Positions 27,308 to 35,895 of a DNA stretch of 64,000 nt are shown one piece after another. The stretch is from Streptomyces caatingaensis (GTDB taxonomy: Bacteria; Actinomycetota; Actinomycetes; Streptomycetales; Streptomycetaceae): NCBI RefSeq assembly GCF_001187435.1, contig NZ_LFXA01000018.1, positions 310,001 through 374,000 on the forward strand, written 5' to 3'. Within the stretch, counting starts at the first letter, position 1. Each line of letters starts with the position of its first letter. A program made the translations under genes and the position numbers. The notes beneath the pieces were generated by a model. It did no database searches. It was not told where the DNA came from and saw only the letters and a list, made by a program, of their open reading frames with translations.

Positions 27308-28528
27308 ATGGGAATGGACGGGACGGGCGCGTGGCGGCCCGCCGAGCGCGTGGCCGGGGTGGGGACGTCGGTCTTCACCGAGATGACCGAGCTGGCCCGC
27401 CGCACCGGCGCGGTGAACCTGGGGCAGGGCGTACCGGAGCTGCCCAGCCCGCCGGAGCTGCTGGCGGACGTGGCGGAGGCGGTGCGGTCGGGCGCCAACC
27501 AGTACCCGCCGGCGCACGGCGCGCCCGCCCTGCGGGAGGCCGTCGCGGCGCACCAGCTGCGGCGCTACGGGCTGGCGTACGACCCGCGGGGCGAGGTGCT
27601 GGTGACCACGGGGGCCACCGAGGCGCTCGCGGCGGCGCTGCTGGGGCTCTGCGACCCGGGTGACGAGGTGCTGGCCTTCGATCCCTGCTACGACGCCTAT
27701 CCGGCGGGCGCCCGCTTCGCGGGTGCGAAGCTCGTGGCCGTGCCGCTGGCCGAGGACGGGGACGGTTTCGTGCTCGACGCGGACGCGCTGCGGGCGGCCG
27801 TCACGCCGCGCACCCGCGTCCTGCTGCTGAACACCCCGCACAATCCGACCGGCAAGGTGTTCACGGCGGACGAGCTGGCCGCCGTCGCCGCGGTCTGCCG
27901 GGAGCACGGCCTGGTGGCCGTGACGGACGAGGTGTACGAGCACCTGGTCCTCGGCTCCGGTCCCGGCGCCCCCGGGCCGGAGCACCGCACGATCGCCGCG
28001 CTGCCGGGGATGCGGGAGCGGACGCTCACCATCTCGTCGGCGGGCAAGACGTTCAGCGTGACCGGCTGGAAGGTCGGCTGGGTGTGCGGCCCGGCGCGGC
28101 TGGTGGCGGCGGTGGCCGGGGTCAAGCAGTTCCTCACCTACGCCTCCGGTACGCCGTACCAGGAGGCGCTGGCACGGGCCCTGGGGGGCGTGGAGGGGTG
28201 GGCGGCGGAGGTGCGGCGGGTCCTGGGGCGCAACCGCGACCTGCTGAGCGCGGGACTGGAGCGCGCCGGGTTGCGCCCGTACCGGGCGGACGCCGGGTAT
28301 TTCCTCCAGGCGGACATCCGCGCGTGGGGGCACGGGGACGGCGTGCGATTCTGCCGTGAACTCCCTTCGCGCGCCGGGGTGGTGGCCATTCCCACCTCCG
28401 CCTTCTATGTGCGCCCGGGCGCCCCGTCCCATCTGGTGCGATTCTCGTTCTGCCGGAGCGAGGAGTCGGTCCGGGCGGCGGTGGAACGGCTGGAGAGCGG
28501 CGACCGATCCCCTTCGATCAAGGGCTGA
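27308..28528 (+). CDS. PLP-dependent class I/II aminotransferase
   Basis: A 406-residue fold type I enzyme. It shows NLGQGVPELPSP near the N-terminus, NTPHNPTGKVF in the middle, TDEVYEHLV and the Schiff-base Lys in SSAGKTFSVTGWKVGW, and a C-terminal RFSFCRSEE with the substrate-carboxylate Arg. The pattern is close to kynurenine/methionine-type aminotransferases and succinyldiaminopimelate aminotransferase-like enzymes. The substrate cannot be fixed; the kynA-kynU pair ~11 kb downstream is a weak hint only. Confidence 0.85.
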   Translation: MGMDGTGAWRPAERVAGVGTSVFTEMTELARRTGAVNLGQGVPELPSPPELLADVAEAVRSGANQYPPAHGAPALREAVAAHQLRRYGLAYDPRGEVLVTTGATEALAAALLGLCDPGDEVLAFDPCYDAYPAGARFAGAKLVAVPLAEDGDGFVLDADALRAAVTPRTRVLLLNTPHNPTGKVFTADELAAVAAVCREHGLVAVTDEVYEHLVLGSGPGAPGPEHRTIAALPGMRERTLTISSAGKTFSVTGWKVGWVCGPARLVAAVAGVKQFLTYASGTPYQEALARALGGVEGWAAEVRRVLGRNRDLLSAGLERAGLRPYRADAGYFLQADIRAWGHGDGVRFCRELPSRAGVVAIPTSAFYVRPGAPSHLVRFSFCRSEESVRAAVERLESGDRSPSIKG

Positions 28529-28870
28529 GCAGGGGATGTGCAAGTGGCGCGGGGCCGACCGCATATGCGCCCGACGGAACCTCAACTCCCGCCGGGCGCC
28601 GTCTTGTTGAACACTTGAACTGTCGGGCCCACGCGTGGATGGAAAATCGACGATGATGGGTAAAAATGCTGTGAGCGCCGCCGGCTTCATGATTTCCTCT
28701 CGATCGGGGCAGCGTCCGGAGACGTTTGGAGAAAACGCCCGGGAATCCACCGGAAACGCCTCCGCCGGATCAGGGAGCCCCCAGAGTGGGCATGAGCCGG
28801 CGTACCCGAAGACCTGGTCCTCCTCGGGGCGGGCCGGCCATCCCCCACTGTTCGCTCGCGGAGCCGACCC
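28529..28870. other. Intergenic stretch without a recognisable gene
   Basis: About 340 bp, less GC-rich around 28600-28690 than its surroundings. It probably holds the promoter of the DUF2617 gene. No clear -35/-10 pair, hairpin or supported small gene was found. Confidence 0.5.
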
Positions 28871-29476
28871 ATGCTCACCACGCTCAAGACCAGCTACACC
28901 GACACCCGCGCGGCCGACCTCGCCTGGGCGCTCGGCCGGGAGCCGCTCCCGGCGCTGGCCGTCCTCGACCTCCGACTCGACCGGGCCTCGGTCCAGTTGA
29001 GGCTGCTCGGGGCCTCGCACCAGGTCCTGCTGGAGGAGGGGAGCGGGGCCTGCTCGGAGACGGTCGCGTGCATACCCGGCAGCAGCACCCCGCTGCCCCT
29101 GGGCGTGGCCAAGCGGGTCGGCGCCTGGGAGTACGAGTTCGCGGCCCGCGTCGAGACCCTGTCGCGATGTTCGTTCGCGGGCCGCGCGCAGGAGCTGCTG
29201 GCCCTGGTCGCCGAGCACCCCCAGGGCCTGGCCGGAACGTTTCCCGGTGACCCGCACGCCTTCACCGCGCTGCTCGCCCAGCGGCGCGACGGCCAGGTCA
29301 GCTGGCGCACCTGGCACGCGTATCCGCAGGAGGGCCGGCTCGTCGTCACCCGCACCCGGGTGGGAGTGCGCGTCGGTTGCGCACCCCCCGGTGCGCCGGG
29401 CGCCCCGCACGGGCCTGGCGCGAGCCCCCTGGCGAACCGGGGCACCGTCAACCGGCCCGGAGATCCCGTGCATTGA
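28871..29476 (+). CDS. DUF2617-family protein
   Basis: A 201-residue soluble protein. Its first ~165 residues match the actinobacterial DUF2617 family (MLTTLKTSYTDTRAADLAWA, then a beta-rich section with VETLSRCSFAGRAQELLALV and WRTWHAYPQEGRLVVT). The last ~35 residues are Gly/Pro-rich and disordered. It is usually adjacent to the membrane spermidine synthase, which starts 49 bp later. The function is unknown. Confidence 0.75.
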   Translation: MLTTLKTSYTDTRAADLAWALGREPLPALAVLDLRLDRASVQLRLLGASHQVLLEEGSGACSETVACIPGSSTPLPLGVAKRVGAWEYEFAARVETLSRCSFAGRAQELLALVAEHPQGLAGTFPGDPHAFTALLAQRRDGQVSWRTWHAYPQEGRLVVTRTRVGVRVGCAPPGAPGAPHGPGASPLANRGTVNRPGDPVH

Positions 29477-29525
29477 ACTCGTGTGGGTGACAAGACGATG
29501 CCGGATCGTGACGTAGCGTTCCCGC

Positions 29526-31007
29526 ATGATCTACCGTCCGGTACCCGCACGACTGCCCGTACCGGCCGGGATCGGCCGCCTCCTCGTGCTGACCACGGTC
29601 TTCATCTGCGCCGCCTGCGGGTTGGTGTACGAGCTGGAGCTGGTCGCCCTGGCCTCGTACCTCATCGGTGACTCCGTCACCCAGGCGTCCGTCGTGCTCT
29701 CGGTGATGGTGTTCGCCATGGGGGTCGGCTCCCTGCTCGCCAAACGGCTGCGCGCCCGCGCCGCACTCGGCTTCGCGGCGGTGGAGGCGGTGCTCGCCCT
29801 GGCGGGCGGCCTGTCGGCGATGGCGCTGTACGCCTGCTTCGCCTGGTACGGCCGGGCCTGGCCCGCGCTCGTGGGCTTCTCGCTGCTCATCGGGGTGCTC
29901 ACCGGGGCCGAGGTGCCCTTGCTGATGACCCTGATCCAGCGGATCCGGCGGCAGGACGCGGGCGGCGCGGTCGCCGACCTCTTCGCCGCCGACTACGTGG
30001 GCGCGCTGGTGGGCGGGCTCGCCTTCCCCTTCCTCCTGCTGCCCGTCCTGGGCCAGTTGACGGGCGCCCTGGTCACCGGCGCGGTCAACGCGGCCGCGGG
30101 CGGGGCGCTGGTGCTCTGGCTCTTCCGGGGCGATCTGAGCGCGCGCGCCCGCTGGGCGGTGATGGCGGCCAACGGGCTGGTGCTCGCGCTGCTCGCGCTC
30201 TGCTCGGCGCTCAGCGGGCCGTTCGAGCGCGCCGCCCGGCAGGCGGTCTACGGGGCGGACGTCCGGGTGGCGGTGCGCACCGGCCTGCAGGAGGTGGTGC
30301 TCACCGGCGGCGACGTGGACGGCCGCCCGCCCGCACTCTTCCTGGACGGCCGGCTGCGGGCCGCCGGCGAGCCCTCGCGCTACCACGAGGCCCTGGTGCG
30401 CCCGGCGATGGAGGGGCCGCGCCGGCGGGTGCTGGTGCTCGGCGGGGGCGACGGCATCGCGGTGCACGAGGTGCTGCGGTATCCGGGTGTGGTGGCGGTG
30501 ACCGTGGTGGATCCGGACGCGACCGTGGTCCGGCTCGCCCGCACCGACGCCCGGTTCGTCCGGCTCAACGGCGGCGCCTACCGGGACGCGAGGGTCGCCG
30601 TGGCGCACGCCGATCCCTTCGAGTGGCTGCGCGGCCGGCCCCCGGCGGGGCCCGGGGAGGCGTACGACGTGGTGGTCTGCGACCTGCCGGGCCCGGAGGG
30701 GACCGGGGGCGCGAAGCTGTACTCGCAGGAGTTCTACGGGCTGGTGGCGCGGCAGTTGAGCGACGCGGGCCGGCTGGTGGTGCACGCGGGGCGGGTGGGG
30801 GAGCGGGAGCACGACGTGCGGACGGTGGACGCGACGGTGCGGTCCGTCGGCCTGGACACCCGGCCGTACCGGACGCCGGGGGCGGGCCAGGGCTGGGCCT
30901 TCGTGCTCGCGGGCCGCGCGCCGGTGGGGCCGCCGGCCGGGCTGCGGGCGCTGGACGGCGGGGCGGCGGCGCCGTCCACGCTGATGCACCCGCGGTACGG
31001 GGAGTAG
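29526..31007 (+). CDS. Membrane-anchored spermidine synthase-like protein
   Basis: A 493-residue fusion. Residues ~18-235 form seven or so membrane helices. Residues ~250-470 are a polyamine aminopropyltransferase-like Rossmann domain with LVLGGGDGIAVHEVLRY (decarboxylated-SAM binding), VTVVDPDA and a CDLPGPEG...YSQEFYG region at the position of the active Asp. Soluble relatives transfer aminopropyl groups to putrescine; the membrane fusion may act on or export polyamines. It is probably co-transcribed with DUF2617. The substrate is uncertain. Confidence 0.85.
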   Translation: MIYRPVPARLPVPAGIGRLLVLTTVFICAACGLVYELELVALASYLIGDSVTQASVVLSVMVFAMGVGSLLAKRLRARAALGFAAVEAVLALAGGLSAMALYACFAWYGRAWPALVGFSLLIGVLTGAEVPLLMTLIQRIRRQDAGGAVADLFAADYVGALVGGLAFPFLLLPVLGQLTGALVTGAVNAAAGGALVLWLFRGDLSARARWAVMAANGLVLALLALCSALSGPFERAARQAVYGADVRVAVRTGLQEVVLTGGDVDGRPPALFLDGRLRAAGEPSRYHEALVRPAMEGPRRRVLVLGGGDGIAVHEVLRYPGVVAVTVVDPDATVVRLARTDARFVRLNGGAYRDARVAVAHADPFEWLRGRPPAGPGEAYDVVVCDLPGPEGTGGAKLYSQEFYGLVARQLSDAGRLVVHAGRVGEREHDVRTVDATVRSVGLDTRPYRTPGAGQGWAFVLAGRAPVGPPAGLRALDGGAAAPSTLMHPRYGE

Positions 31008-31017
31008 GGGGCGGGCG

Positions 31018-31959
31018 TCAGGCGGTCCTGCGCGCCGCCGCGCGGAAGGCGCCGGGGGTGAGCCCCGCGCGCTGCTGGAAGAACTTGGAGAAGTTGGCCG
31101 GGTCCTCGAAGCCGACGCGTTCCCCGACCCTGACGACCGGCAGGTCACTGTGCGCCAGCAACCGTTTGGCCTCCAGGACGACCCGGCGGTCGATGAACTC
31201 CTTCGCCCCCATGCCCGCCGCCGCCAGCGTCGCCCGCGACAGCGTGCGCGGCGCGTACCCCAGCGCGCGGGCGTAGTCCGCGACCCGGTGGCTGGTCGCG
31301 AAGTCTCGTTCCACCGCGGCCCGGAAGCGGACGAACGCGTCCGTCGGCGCCGCGACCCGGCTGCCCACCGGGGCCGTGAGATGGGCCAGCCGCAGCACGA
31401 GCACGGACAGCAGATGGCGCAGCACGTCGGCGTGGACGGCGGGCGGCAGCCCGGCGCCGGTGCGGTAGTCGGCCGCCAGGTGCCGCACCGCGAGGGCGAC
31501 GGCCTCCAGGTCGTCGCCCACCGGCTGCCAGAGCACCGGGTGGAAGGGGTCGTCGGCCATGGCGGCGACCGCGCTGCCGGACGGCAGGAAGTTGGGCTGG
31601 ACCAGGATCACCGTGCCCTCGATACGGGTGGCGTCCCCGAAGCTCTGCACCTGGCCGGGGCGCACCCACAGCACCGAGCCCTCCGTCAGCCAGTAGCCGG
31701 TGAAGTCGACGCTGTGGGCGGCGGCGCCGGAGTCGACGACGACGAGCTGGTGGAAGTCGAGCCGCTGGGGCCGTTGCAGCAAACCCTCGGTGGCCCGGGT
31801 GCGCAGCTCGGCGACGGTCATCACCTCGACGCCGGCCGGGGCGCCGGGCGGCGGGGTGTAGGTGAGATCGAGGATGTCGTCGGCATGTCGCTTTTTCACC
31901 ATGAGAAGACCCGAGCGTACCTGGTCGGCGGCTTTCCGGCTGCCTAAGGTCGATGTCAT
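31018..31959 (-). CDS. AraC-family transcriptional regulator
   Basis: A 313-residue regulator. The N-terminal cupin-like sensor has a VDSGAAAHSVDF strand and VLWVRPGQVQSFG. The C-terminal double helix-turn-helix includes VADYARALGYAPRTLSRATL and RVGERVGFEDPANFSKFFQQ. ATG 31959 is used; an internal ATG (31902, MVKKRH) is possible. It is transcribed divergently from the DsbA-like/NAD(P)-binding pair, with only ~50 bp between, and probably controls them. The AT-rich repeat ATGACAAAACGATG near 31974 may be part of the operator. Confidence 0.82.
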   Translation of the reverse strand: MTSTLGSRKAADQVRSGLLMVKKRHADDILDLTYTPPPGAPAGVEVMTVAELRTRATEGLLQRPQRLDFHQLVVVDSGAAAHSVDFTGYWLTEGSVLWVRPGQVQSFGDATRIEGTVILVQPNFLPSGSAVAAMADDPFHPVLWQPVGDDLEAVALAVRHLAADYRTGAGLPPAVHADVLRHLLSVLVLRLAHLTAPVGSRVAAPTDAFVRFRAAVERDFATSHRVADYARALGYAPRTLSRATLAAAGMGAKEFIDRRVVLEAKRLLAHSDLPVVRVGERVGFEDPANFSKFFQQRAGLTPGAFRAAARRTA

Positions 31960-32008
31960 TCACCAGAGTGGTTGATGACAAAACGATGTTGCGGAAGAGG
32001 TGAACGGC

Positions 32009-32659
32009 ATGGCACAGCAGCCCCGGCACAAGGTCACGTACGCGTTCGACGCCTACTGCGGATGGTGCTACGGCTTCGGGCCCACGGTGCGGGAGTTCGC
32101 GGCGGTGAACGCCGACCGGCTGGACCTGCGGGTGCTCAGCGGCGGCCTGTTCACCGGCGCCCGCGCCCAGCCGGTGGGCGCCTACGCCTCGTACATCCCG
32201 CAGTCGGACGCCCGCATCGCCGAGCTGACCGGCGCGGTCTTCGGCCCGGCCTACCGGCGCGCGGTGGCCGACGGCACGACCGTGCTCGACTCGGCCGACG
32301 CCGCGACCGCGCTGGTCGCGCTGGCCCGGCAGGCCCCGGACCGGACGCTCGACCTCGCGGGCGCCCTCCAGCGCGCCTGGTACGTCGACGGGCTCAGCCT
32401 CTCGGACCCGGCGACGCTCAAGGCCGTGGCCGACGAGGCCGGCGGCCTGGACGCCGAGGCGGCCGTCGCGGCGTACGCCCGGCCCGAGACCCGCCAGGAG
32501 GCCCTGGCCGGCTTCCGCGAGGCCCGTCGGCTCGGCGTCGACAGCTTCCCCACCCTGCTGCTGCACTCCGCCGACGGCACGGTGCGGCGGCTCGGCGGAC
32601 CGACCACGTCCGCCCGCGCGCTCACCCGGGCCCTGGACGACCATGGAACCGGCGCGTAA
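32009..32659 (+). CDS. DsbA-family thioredoxin-fold protein
   Basis: A 216-residue cytosolic protein (no signal peptide) with the active site CGWC in FDAYCGWCYGFGPTV at about residue 17, an alpha insertion, and a cis-Pro loop in VDSFPTLLL. This matches the DsbA/FrnE-like oxidoreductase group that includes cytosolic 2-hydroxychromene isomerase-like proteins. ATG 32009 is preferred over GTG 32000 because AGAGG is correctly spaced. It is followed by the NAD(P)-binding gene after 43 bp, suggesting a redox-stress operon under the divergent AraC regulator. Confidence 0.78.
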   Translation: MAQQPRHKVTYAFDAYCGWCYGFGPTVREFAAVNADRLDLRVLSGGLFTGARAQPVGAYASYIPQSDARIAELTGAVFGPAYRRAVADGTTVLDSADAATALVALARQAPDRTLDLAGALQRAWYVDGLSLSDPATLKAVADEAGGLDAEAAVAAYARPETRQEALAGFREARRLGVDSFPTLLLHSADGTVRRLGGPTTSARALTRALDDHGTGA

Positions 32660-32702
32660 CCCCTTTTCCCTCCCCACCCTTCCTCTTCCTCAGGAGATTC
32701 CC

Positions 32703-33359
32703 ATGGCGAAGATCGCTCTCTTCGGCGCCAACGGCATGATCGGCAGCCGCGTCCTGCGCGAGGCGCTGGACCGCGGCCACCAGGTGACCGCCGTCGTCCG
32801 CGACCCCTCCAAGGTCACCGTCGAGCACCCCGCCCTCACCGTCGTGACCGGTGACGTCCTCGACCCGGCCTCCGTCGCGGCCGTGGCCGAGGGCCAGGAC
32901 GTCGTCGTCAGCGCGGTCGGCGGCGGCAGCGGCGACGGCCCCGGCCACCTCGCCACCATCAAGCCGGCCGCCGAGTCGCTGGTGGCCGGGCTGCGCACGC
33001 TGGGCGACGCCGCCCCCCGGCTGATCGCGGTCGGCGGCGCGGGCTCGCTGCGCACCCCCGACGGCAAGCAGGTCTGGGACGCCGAGGGCCTGCCGGAGTT
33101 CCTGCTCCAGATCATGCACGCCCACGGCGACGCGCTGGACTTCTACCGCACGGTGACCGACGTCCGCTGGACCAACGTCAGCCCCGCCGCCACCATCGAG
33201 CCCGGCGAGCGCACCGGCACCTACCGCACCGCCCTCGACGACCTCGTCGTCGACGAGAACGGCAAGAGCCGCATCTCCGCCCAGGACTACGCCGTCGCCC
33301 TCATCGACGAGATCGAGAAGCCCCAGCACGTCGGCGAGCGCTTCACGGTCGCCGACTGA
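32703..33359 (+). CDS. NAD(P)-binding atypical SDR (NmrA-like)
   Basis: A 218-residue Rossmann protein. IALFGANGMIGSRVLREAL is the dinucleotide motif (GxxGxxG), and VTGDVLDPASV and VSAVGGG follow. Length and lack of the classical Tyr-x-x-x-Lys site place it with NAD(P)H-binding SDR_a5/NmrA-type proteins. The start has CAGGAGATTCCC upstream. Together with the DsbA-like protein it may handle oxidised or quinone-like compounds. Confidence 0.82.
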   Translation: MAKIALFGANGMIGSRVLREALDRGHQVTAVVRDPSKVTVEHPALTVVTGDVLDPASVAAVAEGQDVVVSAVGGGSGDGPGHLATIKPAAESLVAGLRTLGDAAPRLIAVGGAGSLRTPDGKQVWDAEGLPEFLLQIMHAHGDALDFYRTVTDVRWTNVSPAATIEPGERTGTYRTALDDLVVDENGKSRISAQDYAVALIDEIEKPQHVGERFTVAD

Positions 33360-33491
33360 CACCGCCCCGCCGCCTCCCCGGTCCCGCCGCGCGGACGCCC
33401 GCGTTCCGGACGTCCGCGTTCCGCCGGAAACTTGCCACGGATCCGACCGGGGAGTCCCTGCGGGGGAAACCGGTGGGTAGGCTCGCATGCC

Positions 33492-34304
33492 ATGGAGCAT
33501 GAGGTTTTCGTTCCGTTTCCCGTCGGCGACGTCCGGCGGGCGCTGTCCGACGCCGAGCGGGTGGCCCGGTGCGTGCCGGGCCTCCAGCGGGACGCGGGGG
33601 GAGCGGGGGACGCGCCGGGCGAGGCCGTCGCGGGGCGGCTGCGGCTGCGCATCGGCGGATCGACGATCACCTACCGGGGGACGCTCCGGGTGGCCGTGCG
33701 CGACGGCGCGCACGAGCTGACGGCCGAGGGCACGGAGGCGCGCGGCTCGGCGACGGTGCGCCTCACCCTGCTCGCCGTGCCCGCCGAGGCCCCCGGTGGC
33801 ACCCGGCTGGCCTGCACCGGAACGGTCGAGCGCGCCGGGCGGCTGGCCGAGGTGGACGCCCGCACGGCCGCAGCGGCGGGGCGCCGCCTCATGGACCGCT
33901 TCGCGACCGCGCTGGCGGGGACGCTGGCGCACGAGCGGGACGAACTCCCGGACGCGGACGCCGAGTCGGCCGGCGCGGAGGACGCCGAGGAGGCGGGGAC
34001 CGCCGAGGACGTGCCGGCGGACGACGACGTGGTGGCGGACGTCGTGGCCGAGGTCGTCGAGGACGTCGTCGCCGAGGACGTCCCCGGGGGCGAGCCCCCG
34101 GCCGAGGCCGCCCACGCCCGCCGCACGATGATCGGCCGCAGCGCGGAGGAGGTCGACCACGCGCCCCCGCGTGGCCGCTACGCCCCCGTCCCGGCCCCCG
34201 AGACGACCACGGGCCGGGCGGCCCTCCGCTGGGCGGCCCCCGCGGCGGCCGTGGCCCTGGCCTCCGCGGTGGTGGTGGGCCGGGTGCTGCGCCGGCGCCG
34301 CTAG
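33492..34304 (+). CDS. SRPBCC/CoxG-like protein with C-terminal membrane anchor
   Basis: A 270-residue protein. Residues 1-155 resemble the carbon monoxide dehydrogenase subunit G (START-like, SRPBCC) fold: MEHEVFVPFPVGDVRRALSD, later GRLRLRIGGSTITYRG. A ~60-residue Asp/Glu/Val-rich linker follows (VVADVVAEVVEDVV-type repeats), then a single C-terminal membrane helix (ALRWAAPAAAVALASAVVVG) and an Arg tail. A hydrophobic-ligand pocket tethered to the membrane is likely. No CO dehydrogenase genes are nearby. Confidence 0.75.
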   Translation: MEHEVFVPFPVGDVRRALSDAERVARCVPGLQRDAGGAGDAPGEAVAGRLRLRIGGSTITYRGTLRVAVRDGAHELTAEGTEARGSATVRLTLLAVPAEAPGGTRLACTGTVERAGRLAEVDARTAAAAGRRLMDRFATALAGTLAHERDELPDADAESAGAEDAEEAGTAEDVPADDDVVADVVAEVVEDVVAEDVPGGEPPAEAAHARRTMIGRSAEEVDHAPPRGRYAPVPAPETTTGRAALRWAAPAAAVALASAVVVGRVLRRRR

Positions 34305-34352
34305 GCGGGGCGGAGCCCGCGCGGCGCGCGGCCGCGACCTATCGTCGGTCCT

Positions 34353-35156
34353 GTGACGACGAACGCCCAGACAACCACCCTCAGCGCCGGCCCCGCCCGG
34401 GTCACCGTGGACACCGGAAGGGGCTGCCGCCTCTCCGGCCTCCGGGTCGGCGGGCTCGAACTCCTCCGGCAGGGGCCCACGTACGGCTCGTTCCCGATGG
34501 TCCCCTGGTGCGGCCGCATCGCGGAGGGCCGCTTCCGCAACGGCGGCGAGACGCACCAGATGCCGGTCAACCACCCGCCCCACGCCATCCACGGCACCGG
34601 ACGCGACGTGCCGTGGCGCACGGTCCGCGCGGAGGACACCTTCGCCGCGTTCACCTACGAACTGGCCGACACGCCCTGGCCCTACGCCGGCCGCGTCACC
34701 CAGATGGCAGAACTCGCCGAGGACTCCCTGACGCTCACCCTCGGCGTCGAGGCGGCCGCGGACTCCTTCCCGGCCCAGGCCGGCTGGCACCCCTGGTTCC
34801 GGCGCAACCTCGGCACCGGCGGCGACGTCCAGATCGACTTCGCCCCCGCCTGGCAGGAGGAGCGCGGCGACGACCACCTGCCCACCGGCAACCGCATCGA
34901 CCCGAGGCCCGGCCCCTGGGACGACTGCTTCGGGATGCCCGACGGGGTGCGGGTCACCCTCACCTGGCCGGGCGCCCTGGAACTCACCGTCACCAGCCGC
35001 GCCGAGTGGGTCGTCGTCTACGACGAGCAGGACGAGGCCGTCTGCGTGGAGCCCCAGTCCGGCCCGCCCAACGGGCTCAACACCCTGCCGCGCCTGGTCA
35101 CCCCCATCGATCCGCTGGAGATCTCCACGACGTGGACCTGGCGCACGCTGGCCTAA
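34353..35156 (+). CDS. Aldose 1-epimerase-like protein
   Basis: A 267-residue galactose mutarotase-fold protein. Motifs: YGSFPMVPWCGRIAEGRF near 48, NHPPHAIHGTGRDVPW with the conserved His, GWHPWFRRNL with the second His, and a C-terminal VCVEPQSGPPNGLN with the catalytic Glu. It interconverts sugar anomers or a related substrate. GTG start. The stop lies 4 bp before pyrE, so the two are co-transcribed. Confidence 0.85.
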   Translation: MTTNAQTTTLSAGPARVTVDTGRGCRLSGLRVGGLELLRQGPTYGSFPMVPWCGRIAEGRFRNGGETHQMPVNHPPHAIHGTGRDVPWRTVRAEDTFAAFTYELADTPWPYAGRVTQMAELAEDSLTLTLGVEAAADSFPAQAGWHPWFRRNLGTGGDVQIDFAPAWQEERGDDHLPTGNRIDPRPGPWDDCFGMPDGVRVTLTWPGALELTVTSRAEWVVVYDEQDEAVCVEPQSGPPNGLNTLPRLVTPIDPLEISTTWTWRTLA

Positions 35157-35160
35157 GCTC

Positions 35161-35703
35161 ATGTCCATGAACGCGCGTGACGCCCTGCTGCAGCAGATCA
35201 AGGACAAGGCCGTCGTCCACGGCAAGGTGACCCTCTCCTCCGGCAAGGAGGCCGACTACTACATCGACCTGCGCCGGATCACCCTGGACGCCGAGGCCGC
35301 CCCGCTGGTCGGCCAGGTGATGCTGGACGCCACCGCCGACCTGGAGTACGACGCCGTGGGCGGGCTCACCCTCGGAGCCGACCCGGTCGCCACGTCGATG
35401 CTGCACGCCGCCGCCGCGCGCGGCCGCCGGCTGGACGCCTTCGTCGTCCGCAAGGCCCAGAAGACGCACGGCATGCAGCGCCGCATCGAGGGCCCGGACA
35501 TCAAGGGCCGCCGCGTCCTGGTCGTCGAGGACACCTCGACCACCGGCGGCTCCCCGCTGACCGCCGTCGAGGCGGCCCGCGAGGCGGGCGCGGAGGTCGT
35601 CGCCGTGGCGACGATCGTCGACCGCGGTGCCGCGCAGGCCATCGCCGACGCCGGTCTGCGCTATGTCACCGGCTACCAGCTGGCCGACCTCGACCTGGCC
35701 TGA
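35161..35703 (+). CDS. pyrE: Orotate phosphoribosyltransferase
   Basis: A 180-residue enzyme forming OMP from orotate and PRPP in UMP synthesis. The PRPP loop is VLVVEDTSTTGGSPL (about 119-133). The catalytic flexible loop has RKAQKTHGM with its Lys and His, and SSGKEADYYIDLRR is the N-terminal signature. ATG 35161 and 35167 are both possible starts. A 36-bp palindrome containing a parS site follows and may also serve as terminator. Confidence 0.95.
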   Translation: MSMNARDALLQQIKDKAVVHGKVTLSSGKEADYYIDLRRITLDAEAAPLVGQVMLDATADLEYDAVGGLTLGADPVATSMLHAAAARGRRLDAFVVRKAQKTHGMQRRIEGPDIKGRRVLVVEDTSTTGGSPLTAVEAAREAGAEVVAVATIVDRGAAQAIADAGLRYVTGYQLADLDLA

Positions 35704-35730
35704 CCTGCGGTTATCCCCAGGGCGTCCCCG

Positions 35731-35766
35731 GTGGGCGCGTGGTTTCACGTGAAACCACGCGCCCAC
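35731..35766. promoter_or_regulatory. parS (ParB-binding) site within a perfect 36-bp palindrome
   Basis: 35742-35755 reads GTTTCACGTGAAAC, the exact 14-bp Streptomyces parS consensus. It is the centre of a perfect 36-bp palindrome with arms GTGGGCGCGTGGTTTCAC. ParB bound here would load the origin-proximal segregation complex. Known parS sites cluster within a few hundred kb of oriC, so the window probably lies in that region. The extended palindrome could also terminate pyrE. Confidence 0.9.
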
Positions 35767-35895
35767 CGCCGTATCTGGCGGAAGCGCCATGTGGAGCAAT
35801 TCGGGGAGTCTGGGAAGATGGGGGCGACGGCTCACGTCGCCCCCTAGGTCAGGGTCATCCCCGAAGCCCACCCGCACATCACAAGGAGCGGACAG

